Below are positions 33,441-44,689 of a DNA stretch of 64,000 nucleotides, piece by piece. The stretch is taken from assembly GCF_902686445.1 (NCBI RefSeq), contig NC_062219.1, positions 112,965,160-113,029,159 on the forward strand, in the 5' to 3' direction. The translations under genes were made by a program, and so were the position numbers. The notes under the pieces are model-generated. The model was not told where the DNA came from and did not search any database. It saw only the letters and a list, made by a program, of their open reading frames with translations. Every line of letters begins with the position of its first letter. The stretch's first letter is position 1. This DNA comes from Sciurus carolinensis. Its lineage: Eukaryota > Chordata > Mammalia > Rodentia > Sciuridae.

Positions 33441-33784
33441 TTTTGAATAATTTGTGGTACTTAAAACTGATCGCTGGCATTATAAAGTAGACCTTCGATA
33501 AATAATAAGGGAAGTTGATAGGTAGCATTGTAGTAGCAGGCAATTCATATGGAAGTATGATATCAAGCCTGTGCCAAGTAACATTAATAGGTTTTTTGAA
33601 TTGAAGGTTTGACTTTACCCCTAAGTATTTCAATAGGGTAATCAAAGGACTCCTTGGCTGTCAGCTACACATCAGCTTGGGTTTCTGGATTCCCCTGTTG
33701 TGTCCAAAGTTGATGAACCCCCAAATACTAATGAGTCTTACCAACTGTAAAACCAAAGTAATTACTATATTTTTTATTTTATAT
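33441..33784. other. Unique AT-rich sequence after TBCC
   Basis: TBCC downstream flank; nothing recognisable. Confidence 0.4.
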
Positions 33785-33958
33785 TTTTGTGGAGGTTTAC
33801 TGGGGTTTGAAGCCACTGAGCTATGTCCCTAGTTCTTTTTTTTATTTTCAGACAGGGTCTTACGAAGTTGCTGAGGCTGGCCTTGAACTTGGAATCCTTC
33901 TTCAGCCTCCTGGGTCACTGGGATTACAGGTATGTGCTGCTTGGCTTGGCTTGGCTAC
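33785..33958 (-). mobile_element. B1-ID composite SINE, antisense
   Basis: ID half is shortened; B1 half GACAGGGTCTTACGAAGTTG to TGTGCTGCTTGGCTTGG, where CTTGG is repeated. Confidence 0.8.
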
Positions 33959-34038
33959 CAATCTTTTGTGTACTTATGTCAGAGACACTGATCTAAGCCC
34001 CTTATTCATATTAGGTTATTAAGCCCTCAAAATCTTTA

Positions 34039-34190
34039 TTTTTTTTCCTCCTAGTACTGGGGATTGAACCCAGGGGTGCTCTACCACTGAGTTATATCCC
34101 TAGCCCTTTTTACTTTCCATTTTGAGAGTCTGAGTTGCTCTGGCTGAATCTCCCAGTTAGCTAGGATTACCGAGGTCCATGTCTCTAGCA
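34039..34190 (-). mobile_element. B1-ID composite SINE, antisense, B1 half reduced
   Basis: GTACTGGGGATTGAACCCAG and CTACCACTGAGTTATATCCC. Confidence 0.85.
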
Positions 34191-34221
34191 TTTTTTTTTT
34201 TAATTTTTTTACCATATCAAA

Positions 34222-34355
34222 TCAATCATTAAAAATATTTTTAGTTGCAGATGGACACAATTTACCTTTATTTGGTTTATTTAGTTTTATGTGGTGCTGG
34301 GAATCAAACCCAGTGTCTCACGCGTGTTAGACAAACACACAACCCCAGCCCCCCA
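34222..34355 (-). mobile_element. ID SINE, long-tail type, antisense
   Basis: TTTTAGTTGCAGATGGACAC tail and ID body ending AACCCCAGCCCCCC. Confidence 0.85.
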
Positions 34356-34357
34356 AT

Positions 34358-34475
34358 TTTTTTTTTTTAAATATCTTTTTAGTTGTAGATGGACACAATA
34401 CTTTTATTTTTTTTTTTTTATGTGATGCTACAGATCAAACTCAGTGCCTCACAGGTGCCAGGCAACCCCAGCCCT
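34358..34475 (-). mobile_element. ID SINE, long-tail type, antisense, shortened
   Basis: TTTTAGTTGTAGATGGACAC tail; ID body lacks the middle part. Same family as its left neighbour. Confidence 0.8.
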
Positions 34476-34520
34476 CATCAGAATTCTTAAATGGAAACTT
34501 GTTAAAAAGACAAAGAAAAG

Positions 34521-34610
34521 GGGTGGGGTGTGGGAATGTTGTTCAGTGGTAGAGTGCTTGCCCAGGATGCTGAAGGCCCTGGATTTGATCCTCAGCACCA
34601 TAAGAAGATA
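34521..34610 (+). mobile_element. ID SINE
   Basis: TTCAGTGGTAGAGTGCTTGC and TTTGATCCTCAGCACCATA. Confidence 0.85.
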
Positions 34611-34654
34611 ACATAAGCTGTTTGGGGACTTGCCTCATAATTACAGACGTGCCC

Positions 34655-34825
34655 GTTCTCACTGGGTGCAGTTGCACACTCCTGTAATCCCAGGTACTCG
34701 GGAGGCTCAGGCAGGAGGATCGAAAGTTCGAGGCCAATCTAGGTAATTTAGTGTGATGCTCTCAAAACAAAAAAGGACTGAGGATGTTGATTGCAACATG
34801 GGTTCAATCCAAAGTACCTCAGGAA
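34655..34825 (+). mobile_element. B1-ID composite SINE
   Basis: CTGGGTGCAGTTGCACACTC start; ID half reduced to GGATGTTGATTGCAACATGG and box B. Confidence 0.8.
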
Positions 34826-34850
34826 AAAACAAAAAACAGTATCTTAGAAA

Positions 34851-34985
34851 AAGCTGGGTACTGTGGCACCCAGCCTATAAGCCCAGTGACTTTGGAGGTT
34901 GAGGCAGGAAGAGTAGATTCAAGTTCAAGGTCAGCTGGAAATCTTAGTAAGACCTTGTCTCAAAATGAAAATAAAATGGGGCGGG
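34851..34985 (+). mobile_element. B1-type SINE
   Basis: AGCTGGGTACTGTGGCACCC start and CTTGTCTCAAAATGAAAAT end. Confidence 0.8.
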
Positions 34986-35460
34986 ATGTTGAAGGGTTAT
35001 GGAAAATAATATTCCTGTAAAGTAGCCCCTGGAGAAAAATGGAAAGAGGTGCAGCTTGGGAGGAAGGAGGGGAAACTAGACAAGGATTAACCTCCCAGTA
35101 GATCCTTTTCTGATAACAATGGGCCCTGGGGGAAAGGGTGGATACTGAATACTGGGCCCTAAATCTTGACCTTCCCCCATGGCAAATTAGTCCTAAATGG
35201 AGGCACAGCAAATAACAATAGGCAAGATTTGAGTACTCATCCCTTGGGGTCTGGACTCTTAGCTCCCCAGACAACAGTGAGTTTCTACCTTTTTACAACT
35301 ACCCTCCTAAGTTAAAGTTCTAACCTGTATAACTAGCCTCTGAACTGCACGTGGGTGGCTTCCAATGATTACATCATCCTCATTGTACCCTATGAAGCCA
35401 AAATCCCCTCTGTAACTGAGGGCCATTTTCACATCCAGAAAATGAGCCCCCTGTCATTTT
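34986..35460 (+). mobile_element. ERV/MaLR-type LTR, copy 1 of an inverted pair
   Basis: The reverse complement of this stretch matches 44690-45265 (for example GGGTTATGGAAAA, CCCCATGGCAAA and CTCATCCCTTGGGGTCT). No internal retroviral genes are present. The 3' end is cut by the next SINE. Confidence 0.7.
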
Positions 35461-35464
35461 GTGC

Positions 35465-35533
35465 TTACAGATGTGACTCAGTGATAAAGTGCCCCTGGGT
35501 TCAACCCCCAGTATAAAAAAAAAAAAAAAAAAA
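35465..35533 (+). mobile_element. ID-type SINE (composite right half)
   Basis: ATGTGACTCAGTGATAAAGT body, box B, A-tract 35516-35533. Confidence 0.8.
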
Positions 35534-35562
35534 TTCAAGTATTAAGATACTTGAAATACCAG

Positions 35563-35743
35563 GTTTTTTTTTTTGTTTTTCCTTTTTGGTACCAGAGATA
35601 TTGAACCCAGGGGTACTCAACCACTGAGAAACATCCCCAGCCCCACTTTTTATATTTTATATAAATATAAAAAGCGAGACAGGGTCTTGCTAAGTTGCTG
35701 AGGCTGGCTTTGAACTTGTGATACTCCTGTTTCAGCCTCTTTA
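35563..35743 (-). mobile_element. B1-ID composite SINE, antisense
   Basis: GAACCCAGGGGTACTCAACC ID half and GACAGGGTCTTGCTAAGTTG B1 half, with a small ATATAAATATAAA duplication between them. Confidence 0.85.
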
Positions 35744-36179
35744 TATGTTCTATTTCATTACAAAAGATGATTTAAAGCACCTTCTAGGATATGTAAAATC
35801 TAACAAGATAACAAAAACGAAGAGCAAATTTAGTCAAAATGGAGGCAGAAATTCTACTATTCCTTAATGGAAAGTGAGAAGTAAATCCAGATTTTTCTCC
35901 CCCTCAACTCTTATACTTCTGAAAAAGGATCTTAATCAGTTACACAGTTTCTGTCACTTACAAAGAGGAAAAAAAGAAAAAAAGTCAGTTGCTCAGGAGA
36001 AATAATCCTGACAACAAAAGGAGATAAGTAATGAAATCCTCAACTATTCTTCAAATTAAGAACTGTGACTAGTATTTTAAGGCCATGCCCCTCAAGACTA
36101 ATGGTTTAACATCAAATACCCTTCAGGGAAAACCATTCTTAAGGCACTAAGGAAGCCAGAATTAAAGACAGGCAGTTAG
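35744..36179. other. Unique AT-rich sequence
   Basis: Nothing recognisable. Confidence 0.3.
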
Positions 36180-36800
36180 TGTAGATAGATGATCCGGTAA
36201 GATCAAGAAAATGGAGTCCGGTTTGGATCCGGGAAGTTGGAGGCCGCCCCTGGGAGATTGGAATTTAACTATCTCCAGAGCGCTTTGATTCCCAAGATTA
36301 CCTGCCTACTACCCCTCCCAAAAGGTTGCAGACAGGTAGTTGTTAATTAGTGCCTCCTGGGTTGCTATCTGCCTGGATCACTTCTTTGGCCCTTCCCCCT
36401 GTCCATCTGCTTCTCACCTTTTGGCCATTCCACTGGCATCTCCTGGGCCTGGTCACATGCACAGGAATGAGAGAGAGAGGGGTAAGAGAGCAAGAGAACA
36501 AAGAAAATCTAAAATATATATCTAGGGCTGGGGAGATAGCTCAGTTGGTAGAGTGCTTGCCTCTCAAGCACAAGGCCCTGGGTTCAATCCCCAGCATTGC
36601 AAAATAAATAAATAAATAAAATATATATCTAAAATATATAAAAGGGGGCAGGGCACTCTCACTTCATGGGATACCAGAATACCAGCCATGGCCCCCTTCC
36701 CTCTTCTGGGAGAAGTCTGTTACTTTTAAATAAAACCTCTATATATTTGCCTTGGTGTATTTAGCTAATGTTCAGAATTCAACATTTAAGGAAGCATAAC
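36180..36800 (+). mobile_element. Solo LTR with nested ID (ERV-type, approximate ends)
   Basis: Promoter-like order in a single block: TATATAAAAG at 36635-36644, AATAAA at 36729-36734, CT-rich middle. No retroviral ORF flanks it. The ends are estimated; I could not find a clean target-site duplication. Confidence 0.5.
36524..36617 (+). mobile_element. ID SINE nested in the LTR, with target-site duplication
   Basis: Well-preserved ID body. AAAATATATATCT is repeated exactly at 36511-36523 and 36618-36630. Confidence 0.92.
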
Positions 36801-36905
36801 CCGTCACTGATTAACCGGCAGTATTATTAACGGGCTTGCAATTTATATTTGTGGACTGATCATTTTTACTGGAAAGCTAACTAATTACATTTAAAAAATA
36901 AAATC

Positions 36906-37010
36906 CTGGGCTAGTAGCCCAGTGGTAGAGTGCTTGCCTAGAATGCCTCAAGCCCTGAAACCTTGAGTCAGATCAGCACTATCATTTATCAGTCAATAAA
37001 ATAAAATAAA
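36906..37010 (+). mobile_element. ID SINE, diverged, long-tail type
   Basis: CCCAGTGGTAGAGTGCTTGC body and ATAAAATAAAATAAAATC tail. Confidence 0.75.
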
Positions 37011-37014
37011 ATCT

Positions 37015-37192
37015 AATGCTTGGGAGGCTGAAACAAGAGGATTGTAAGTTCAAAGCCATCCTCAGTAACTTAGAGAGGCCCTAAGCAACTTAGTGAGAAC
37101 CTGTCTCAAAATAAAACATAATCTCTGGGAATGTGACTCAGTGATTAAGTGCCCCTGAGTTCAATCCATGGTACCAATAAATAAATAAAATT
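37015..37192 (+). mobile_element. B1-ID composite SINE, 5' truncated
   Basis: Starts at TGCTTGGGAGGCTGAAAC; ID half ATGTGACTCAGTGATTAAG. Confidence 0.85.
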
Positions 37193-37432
37193 CTTTGTAC
37201 CTTTTGCAAACCTTCAATTTCTAAGATAACAAAATCACGACAGTTTGAAACATAACTAATCTCATTGAGCAAGCCCATTGTCTCTGAATGACTCTTTCTA
37301 AATCCTTATGCCAAGTATTCCAGACCTTTTTTACTTTCCTAAAGCTTACAATCTATGCCCATAACTCCCAACCTCACCTGATTAACTCATTATAGACCAT
37401 CTGACTAGCAGTACCCCTTAAGATCTATTTGA

Positions 37433-37440
<8 letters not shown>

Positions 37441-37468
<28 letters not shown>

Positions 37469-37542
37469 GGTGCTGGGGTTCAAACCCAGGGCCTTGTGCT
37501 TACAAGGCAAGCACTCTACCGACTGAGCTATCTCCCCAGCCC
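37441..37542 (-). mobile_element. ID SINE, antisense, with target-site duplication
   Basis: T-tract of about 27, then a near-consensus ID body. CTATTTGAAAAA is repeated at 37425-37436 and 37543-37554, which marks a fairly recent insertion. Confidence 0.92.
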
Positions 37543-37784
37543 CTATTTGAAAAAATTTTATCTTTGCTGATCTTCCTTTGTAGAGTCAATGTGCTTGAGC
37601 ACATTGCATAAGTTTAGATGTTTAGAAGAGCCATCTATAGCCACCACCAAACCAGGGTTAGAATTCCTATTCCATGTCCCCAGATCAGCAGCAGTGACAG
37701 AGGGAAGTAGTTAGTGCCGAAAGGCCTGCCTTCCACTATTCCAGATGCTACATTCCCTAAATTTTAGCAATGGATAAGACCAAT
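37543..37784. other. Unique sequence
   Basis: Nothing recognisable. Confidence 0.3.
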
Positions 37785-38110
37785 TGTTTGTACTGCTATA
37801 CCAAAATACCATAGACTGAGTAGCTTATAAACAATAGAAATTTGTTTCTCTGTTTTGGAGGCTAGGAAATTCAAGATCAAGGCAAGGGCAGATTCAGTGT
37901 TTGGTGAGGGCCCACCTTCTATTTTGCAGAGTGTTTTCTCAACATGCCCTTATATGGCCAAAGGGGAAGGAGTATCTCTATAATCTCTTTTATAAGGGCA
38001 CTAATCCCGTTTATGAGGGCAGGACCTAATTACCTATCCAAGGCCCACCTCCTGATCCATCACATTGGGGTTAGGATTTCAATGTGAATTTTAGAAGAAA
38101 AACAACAATC
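37785..38110 (-). repeat. MaLR-type LTR relic, antisense
   Basis: AAATACCATAGACTGAGTAG and GTTTGGTGAGGGCCCACCTT words; the same family as 45455-45720 (+) and 59990-60305 (-). Family name approximate. Confidence 0.6.
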
Positions 38111-38379
38111 TACTGCAGGAGAGAAACAAATCAGTCTAGAGCACCAACAAAGACAATCCAAAGCTATTACTCAACCAAGGGGAACATTTTGTTCAGGTAT
38201 TTAAATACTTCATTTATAAAGACTATTTTTTTTAGTTGAATACCTCTCCATTGTTTTTATTTCACCAAAAAAGCTACATGCAATTTTAGTTTAAAAACTG
38301 ACATTGACATCAACATAGAGGTTTTATTCTAAGATTACACTGCAATGGTGTTTTTTAAATATAGGTAATTCCTATAGAG
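38111..38379. other. Unique sequence
   Basis: Nothing recognisable. Confidence 0.3.
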
Positions 38380-39245
38380 GCACAAAAGGGTTACAGTAGA
38401 AAGTAAATGTCCCTTTTTCCTTTGTCCCAGACCCTTCGATTCTCTTTGGAAGAAAATCATTCTTCGTTAATTTTTTATCTTTTTGGTCTATGCATATATA
38501 AACCTATATGAAATACTGTATATTCTTTCATTCCCAGATCCAAATAGAAACATGCTAGATATATTAACCTGTGTCTTATCTTTGTCATTAACATTATACT
38601 TGGACATCTTTCCATGTAAGTACACATAGAGTCATGCTCCTCTTTTATCTTTTGTCTTTTTCTTTTATATGTTCTTTTACATGGAATGTACCATATAGTT
38701 TAACCAGTCTCTGATAAACATTGAGGTGGTTTCCTATCTTTAGCTATTAGAAAAATGCTACAATGAATAACCTTATACATAAACTATTTAGCATGTATGC
38801 CCTTATATTTGTAGGCAAAGTACCTAGGACTGAAATTGCTAAATCAAGTTATTTATTTATTTTTTGCACTGGGATTGAACCCAAGGGCACTTAATCACTG
38901 AGCCAAATCTCCAGCCCTTTTTATTTTTTATTTTGAGACAGGATCTTGCTAAGTTACCTAGGCCCTCCCTAAGTTGCTTGAGGCTGGCTTTGAACTTGCA
39001 CTCCTCCTGCCTCAGTCTCCCAAATCCTGGGATTACAAGTGTGGCTGTTGAATCAAGTTGTGAACATTTATCGTATTGACAGATGTTATCAGTTGCTTTC
39101 CCAGGAGGTTTATCTGTTTGCACATACATTAGCAATGTCTGGAAGAACTATTTCTTCACATCCTTATCACCACAATGTGTTATCAGATTTTTGGATTTTT
39201 GCCAATCTGATAGTTCCAAAATGTTTTCTTCTCAGAGCAGTAATT
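38380..39245 (-). repeat. Ancient L1 ORF2/3' region, antisense, split by a SINE
   Basis: Words such as CCTAGGACTGAAATTGCTAA and GTTGCTTTCCCAGGAGGTTT are typical of old L1 ORF2 ends in antisense. Interrupted at 38851-39050. Confidence 0.6.
38851..39050 (-). mobile_element. B1-ID composite SINE nested in ancient L1, antisense
   Basis: Complete ID and B1 halves. AATCAAGTT is repeated at 38842-38850 and 39051-39059. Confidence 0.9.
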
Positions 39246-39249
39246 GTAA

Positions 39250-39485
39250 TCATCTCCTAACTTGTCTCTCCAGCTCCAATCTCTAAACCATTCTGCATTC
39301 AAATACCAAATTCATTTTCTTAAAGTATGTCACTCTTGGTTTAAAACCTTCTGAGGTTTCCATTATCTCATGAACTCCCTGGCCTGGAAGACAAGCCCCT
39401 CTACCATCTGTTCTCTGCCTACTGTTCTTACATGATGTTCTACTGTCTCATCAAACACACTTCATGCTCCAGCTAGTCTGAACTA
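39250..39485 (+). repeat. L2-like LINE remnant
   Basis: L2 words: AAACCTTCTGAGGTTTCCAT and CTCCCTGGCCTGGAAGACAA. Confidence 0.6.
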
Positions 39486-40222
39486 ATACCCATTAATCAA
39501 ACACACCGACTCAATCAGGGCCCTGGCAGGGAACAGATGCCACACTCAAAATAGATAATTGTAAAGAGCTTAATACAGGAGTCATTTACAAAGTGGTGGA
39601 CAGAGGAAGAGCAAGAAGGGATGGTGTGATACCCATTTCATTCAAAGGACCTAGGGCCTAAGGGACAAAACTGTTAACTATGGGTGGGAGGAGAGTGAAA
39701 GGGAGTGGAAGAGAGAAAAAGAGAGAGGGGGGAAATGAATGAGAATGCTACAGGACAGGATTATTGCCTTCAGAGGAAGAAAGAACGCAGCCAATCCATC
39801 TGATTGGAGAAGAAGCAATTAGTGAGAGAGTCCTGGGAATTGCCATTGACTGAACCCAGTTGAAAACTTCAGGGCAAGGAAGTCAGTTGAATGTTGGAGA
39901 ATTCCATATGAATCAGCTTCTAGACAGAGAGGCAGGTGGAGAGAAATGAAAAATGGATCTGGAGAAACAAATGGAGTATATTTAGTACAAACACTTTTTG
40001 CTATACTCCTGGCCCTTGCTAAATTGGTTTCCACACAGCTTGTGTCCATGTGTACTTGCCAAAATTTTGTACAAGCTAAACATCAACTCCTCTGGGAAGT
40101 CTTCCGGAATTTCTCTCAGCCTCTGAAAATTAAGCATTATATTTTGAGACCAGAACAAGGAAAAAAAAGAGAGAGAGTTAATCTCTGAGGTCAAGTTGTT
40201 TGCATTCTCCAGTGGGTCAGCA
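39486..40222. other. Probable old repeat, not named
   Basis: Purine-rich sequence (39665-39745) with an LTR- or L1-like feel, but I cannot assign a family. No ORF with recognisable content. Confidence 0.3.
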
Positions 40223-40505
40223 GGCATAATTATTTATTTTTTTCTTTGTAGGGATCGGGGTACCAGGGATTGAACCCAGGGGCACTTAGCCACTGAGCAA
40301 CATCTCCAGTCCTTTTTTAATTTCTTTTTTTTTTGCGGTGCTGGGGATTAAACCCAGGGCCTTGTGCTTGCTAAGCAAGCACTCTACCAACTGAGCTATC
40401 TCCCCAGCCCCTTTTTTAATTTCTTTAAATTTTGAGATAGGTTCTCTAAGTTGCTTAGTGCCTCACTAAGGTGTTGGGGCTGGCTTTGAACTTGCGATCC
40501 TCCTT
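40223..40505 (-). mobile_element. B1-ID composite SINE, antisense, split by an ID
   Basis: ID half 40255-40311 and B1 half 40426-40505, cut by the ID at 40327-40409. Confidence 0.9.
40327..40409 (-). mobile_element. ID SINE nested in a SINE, antisense
   Basis: Near-consensus ID. A 16-bp duplication, CCTTTTTTAATTTCTT, lies at 40311-40326 and 40410-40425. Confidence 0.93.
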
Positions 40506-40749
40506 CTGGTAGACACAGTTTTTGAGGGAAAACAATTATTTGAAGAAGGAATAGCAAGGCCAACTCAGTCTACATTCATGTGATGGCAGCATAATTAGAT
40601 GCAGTGTATCTAGTATGCCTCTGAGTTAAGCAATGATTTCAAAAGTCATTTTTTTTTTTCTTTCAAAAGAAAATCTTTAAAGAGAGACCAAAGAATGACT
40701 ACCATAGGAAAAGAATAGGGGAAGCCACCAGTACGAATATAAAAGTACC
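40506..40749. other. Unique sequence
   Basis: Nothing recognisable. Confidence 0.3.
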
Positions 40750-40885
40750 AAGGATTACAAGTCTGAGGCCAGCCTCAGCAATTTAGGGAGACTCATCACA
40801 AATAAAAAAATGAAAAGGCCTGGGAATGTAGCTCAGTGGTAGAGCACCCCAGGGTTCAATCCCCAGGACCAAGAAGAAGAAGAAG
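40750..40885 (+). mobile_element. B1-ID composite SINE, 5' truncated
   Basis: AAGTCTGAGGCCAGCCTCAG then an ID half with GAAGAAGAA tail. Confidence 0.85.
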
Positions 40886-41128
40886 AGTTACATAAGAGTT
40901 AGCTGTAATTTTTGAGAACTGAAGGAAGGAATAGAAACTGCCGTTTTCCAGCTTCAGTTTTTGAAATTCTTGGGGAGAGGCACTCATGTATATCTAATCA
41001 GTAATGGAGATTTTCAAAAAAGAAGACTGAACTATTGAATGCATTTTAAGTTCCTTGAGCAATGGAAATCCTTATGGACATTTACCAAAAATATTTCAGT
41101 GAAGCTATAGTTTAAGATACCTTCGCAA
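40886..41128. other. Unique sequence
   Basis: Ends with the left target-site duplication of the L1 fragment. Confidence 0.3.
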
Positions 41129-41837
41129 TTATCAAGAACACAAGCAATAAGTGTTGGCATGGATGTGGGGAAAGAGGCACACTCATACATTGCTGGTGGA
41201 GTTGTAAATTGGTGCAGCCACTCTGGAAAGCAGTATGGAGATCACTCAGAAAACTTGGAATGGACCCACCATTTGACCCAGCTATCCCACTCCTCCATTT
41301 ATACCCAAAGGACTTAAAATCGGCTTACTACAGTGATGCAGCCACATCAATATTCATAGCAGCTCAATTCACAATAGCTGGAACCAACCTAGATGCTCTT
41401 CAATTGACAAATGGATAAAGAAACTGGTATACATACACAATGGAATATTACTCAGCCATAAAGAAGAATAAAACTGGCATTTGCTGGTAAATGGATGAAG
41501 TTGGAAAATATCATGCTAAGTGAAATAGGCCAAGCCCAAAAAACCAAAGGCCAAATGCTTTCTCTGATAAGTGCATGACAATATATAAGGGGGGGGTATG
41601 GGGGGAAGAAAAGAATGAAGGAACTTTGGATGGTGTAGAGGAAAATGGAGTTGAAGGGGCTGGGGAACAGAAAGATAGTAGACTGAGACAGACAGTATTA
41701 CCCTATGTATATGTATGATCACATGAATGGTGTGAATCTACATTGTGTACAACCATAGAAATGAAAAGTTATACCCCATTTGGGTACAGTGAATTAAAAT
41801 GCAGTCTGTAAAAATAAAAAATATTTTAATAAAAAAA
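41129..41837 (+). mobile_element. 5'-truncated L1 with target-site duplication
   Basis: Holds the ORF2 C-terminus (GERGTLIHCWWSCKL frame open) and 3' UTR with a G-tract and the standard L1 tail. ATACCTTCGCAA (41117-41128) and ATACCTTAGCAA (41838-41849) flank it. Confidence 0.92.
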
Positions 41838-42039
41838 ATACCTTAGCAAATTCGGCTCATGCACAGCACTTCCCGCCTAAAGAACACTGATAATTTAGGT
41901 TTTTATTGTGCAAATCCTGATTTTGTGTTTGTTATATATATTTGCATTTTATTTTATTTTTCACTCTTCATCTTCCATTTTGGTATTTTAATAGTATGAA
42001 ATGTGTTTTGTGTCATGAAAATTCAATCTGTAATACTGC

Positions 42040-42280
42040 ATCTCTCAGAAATCTGGGTTTGACTTGAAGTGGGGAGGGGAATTCTGGGATCTATAAAAGA
42101 GACAAGACCACCCCCTCCTGCGGATATCCCGCTTTGGGCCCCACTGCTCTCGGGGGAGTCTGTCTCTGTCCCTTGAATAAAACTTGTTTTCTATGCTTGC
42201 CTGGGTGACTCTTGGGTGTTGAATCTTCAGCACGGGGAATGAAGACCAGTTGCTGATCTCCAAGATTGGTATCAGTATGT
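42040..42280 (+). mobile_element. ERV-type LTR, 3' part
   Basis: CTATAAAAGAG (42091) followed 85 bp later by AATAAA (42176-42181) and a GGGTGACTCTTGGGTGTTG U5-like stretch. This is the U3-R-U5 order of ERV1-like LTRs; the 5' end is not defined. Confidence 0.6.
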
Positions 42281-42536
42281 CCCTAGGATGCTTAAGAAAA
42301 AAGGCTGCTTTTGTAATTTCTATGATGAGAAAGTTTCTCCTAATAGCATTTTTTATTATTTTAATTAATAATAGTGCAGCAGGAAGTGCCACTGACCACT
42401 CATATGTCTTGGACTTCCCATTGAGTACCAGCAGAATTTCATTTAGCAGTATTTTCTGCCTGAGGGTTCTGATTTCCCTTGTGGAAAGACATTGCTGTTC
42501 TTGTGTCACACCTATCTGAAAAAAAAAAAAAAAAAA
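42281..42536. other. Unique sequence ending in an A-tract
   Basis: An A-tract lies at 42519-42536. Nothing else is recognised. Confidence 0.3.
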
Positions 42537-42610
42537 GCCTGAGGGTGTAACTCAGTGGTAGGGTGCCTCTGAGTTCAATCCCCAGTATCAGATAAATAAA
42601 ATAACATAAA
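42537..42610 (+). mobile_element. ID-type SINE
   Basis: GGTGTAACTCAGTGGTAGGG body, box B intact. Confidence 0.85.
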
Positions 42611-42629
42611 ATCTGCTTCTGGGAGAACA

Positions 42630-42722
42630 AATAATATTACTGAGCACTTACTATGTGCTGGGCAACTTGTTAAAGACTTCACATGTGTAATCTTATTTAA
42701 TCCTCATAACAACCTTTGTATG
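42630..42722 (+). repeat. MIR-like remnant (5' part)
   Basis: CTGAGCACTTACTATGTGCT and TAATCCTCATAACAACC words. Confidence 0.75.
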
Positions 42723-43039
42723 TCCGTTGAAACCTATTTAGGGATCTTTCGATTACGAGTAACAGAAACCCACTGAAGCTAGTTCAAGCCAAACCAAATT
42801 ATCTTAAGGAATTAGGGCTTTACCAATTTTCTGATATTGTCATTTTCCTACATTTATTAAATGACATTCTCCCATGTGGAGAACCTTTCCCTCCATGGTT
42901 GAGATGAACCAGTTCTTCCTAAAAAGGTGGCTGTAGGCTGAATATTTTCCTCTAATTATTTTCAGCTTGGGGAGTGGAGGTGATAATTCTCTCTAATAGT
43001 AGCAAAGAAATTTCTCTCTTCATGGAAGTCATGAATTTT
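42723..43039. other. Unique sequence between MIR-like parts
   Basis: May be an insertion that split one MIR, but I cannot name it. Confidence 0.3.
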
Positions 43040-43265
43040 TAATCAGAGGAACCAATGCTAAGTGCCAGTGTGTTACAGGACTCCTCTCGTTAGGTCCCAT
43101 GAAGTCCCTATGAGATTGCTGTTATCAAAATTGCACGGATGAGGGAAACGGAATGCAGAGAGGTTAAAGTAACATACTCAAAGCCCAGGGCTGCTCGTGG
43201 GTGGCAGCGCTGGTTCAAATTCTGCATCCCTGACTCCAGAATGTCAAGGTCTTTCCACCATGCCG
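43040..43265 (+). repeat. MIR-like remnant (3' part)
   Basis: GCACGGATGAGGGAAACGGA and GAGAGGTTAAAGTAACATAC are the core and 3' region of a MIR. Confidence 0.75.
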
Positions 43266-43689
43266 CTGCTTCTGTTCAGTGCTAGGAAACCATTGGGGCT
43301 TCCGAGAAAGCTAAGGGGAAGATGCGGCTGTTCTGTGATTGCCACCAAAGGCTGAGTCAGTCCACTGGACTGCTCCTTAGAGATCTGGGAGGTTTGGGAG
43401 CCGCTGTTTCAGCTGATTCTGTCGCGGCTCTTTGGCCACTGAGATCTCCCTTTGCGATCCCTGCAGCAGTGCTGTGGCTGGCTGTTCTCAGTTTACCCAC
43501 TGTGAGACAGCAGCCTGCGACTTCACTCCTTACAAACTCCCTGCAAACTGCTGGGAACTGAGGCGCCTGAAGAGCTGCTTGCTTTGAGAAAAATGTCAGA
43601 CTGAGGACGGGAAGGGTTGTGCATATTCCAGGTCTTAGATGGTCGGGAGTATTATTCGGAGTTTCTTGTTAACGCTGAATTTATCTTTT
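43266..43689. other. Unique, moderately GC-rich sequence
   Basis: A 79-codon ORF (43322-43561) has no recognisable domain. It is not called. Confidence 0.3.
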
Positions 43690-43885
43690 TCTCTTTTGGG
43701 TGGTACTAGGGATTTAACCCAGGTGTGCTCTATCTTTGAGCTACATCCATTCCCAGCTCTGTTTTTTTATTTCATTTTGGGACAGGTCTCACTAAATTGC
43801 CAAGACTGACCTTGAACTTGTGATTCTCCTGCCTCAGCCTCATGTAATGACTGGGATTACAGGCATGTGCCCCTGCACCTGGCCT
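43690..43885 (-). mobile_element. B1-ID composite SINE, antisense
   Basis: ID half GGGATTTAACCCAGGTGTGC and B1 half ending GCCCCTGCACCTGGCC. Confidence 0.9.
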
Positions 43886-44426
43886 GAATTTAGCTTGAAG
43901 AAGAATGGAAAATCATTTAATTTTCAAAGAACTGGATACAATGCTGATTATGGGGGGAAACAGGGAGAAAGAAAGTAAAAGAGAAGGCATAAGAGGCTGC
44001 ACAGAACAATGCGGGTCAATACCTCTCCACCTGGAGTAGGAAACCCCTAGAAACTTCTCCAGGGGTTGCCCCTGGGTAGGAAGATGGACAATGAGGATAA
44101 AGAAATGCATCTGACTCTGGGCAGCTGTTTACCTCTAGCTACCTCCAAGGTTTCCAGAAATCCTATGCCAGCATCTGCAACCAGGCTCCTGAAACTGTTC
44201 TTTTGAAAAACACACCTATAATCCAGCAGAAAAGTTCCTCCCAACTTGGAAGAGCCACACTCTGGCTTAGCCCTCCCCAATTGCATTATCTGCTAGAAAC
44301 AGAAATATCTTCTCGTTTTGGAAAGATGGGGGTCATTTAGATTTCACATTAGGGCTTCTTTTCCCTAGTTATGTCCCTGAGGAGAGAACTAGGAAATTAA
44401 GCTAGTGATGGGGCAGCAACGGCTGG
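43886..44426. other. Unique sequence
   Basis: A small imperfect hairpin (AACCCCT...AGGGGTT, 44040-44067). Otherwise nothing is recognised. Confidence 0.3.
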
Positions 44427-44525
44427 GGGCTGAGGATGTAGCTCAGTGGCCCAGCACTTGTCTAGCATGACAGAGGCCCTGAGTTTGAGTCCCATCACTG
44501 CAACAAACAAATAAACAAAAATAAA
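44427..44525 (+). mobile_element. ID SINE
   Basis: GATGTAGCTCAGTGGCCCAG body with a CAAACAAATAAACAAAAAT tail. Confidence 0.85.
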
Positions 44526-44689
44526 GCAAAGGAACAAAGTAGATGGTGGTAGGGATACTGGATATCTTAAACAGTTATGCCTCTGAAACCAACTAACAAT
44601 GCCAGATAAAATTTAATTTAATCTTCAAACTAAAATGGCTTTTTAAAGAAATCATTGAACTTATAAGTGCAAAAGGATAGGAAGCAGAC

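Noticed and set aside
36526..36612. tRNA-like sequence with A and B boxes
   Set aside because: This and dozens of similar copies are tRNA-Ala-derived ID SINEs with A-rich tails and target-site duplications, not tRNA genes.
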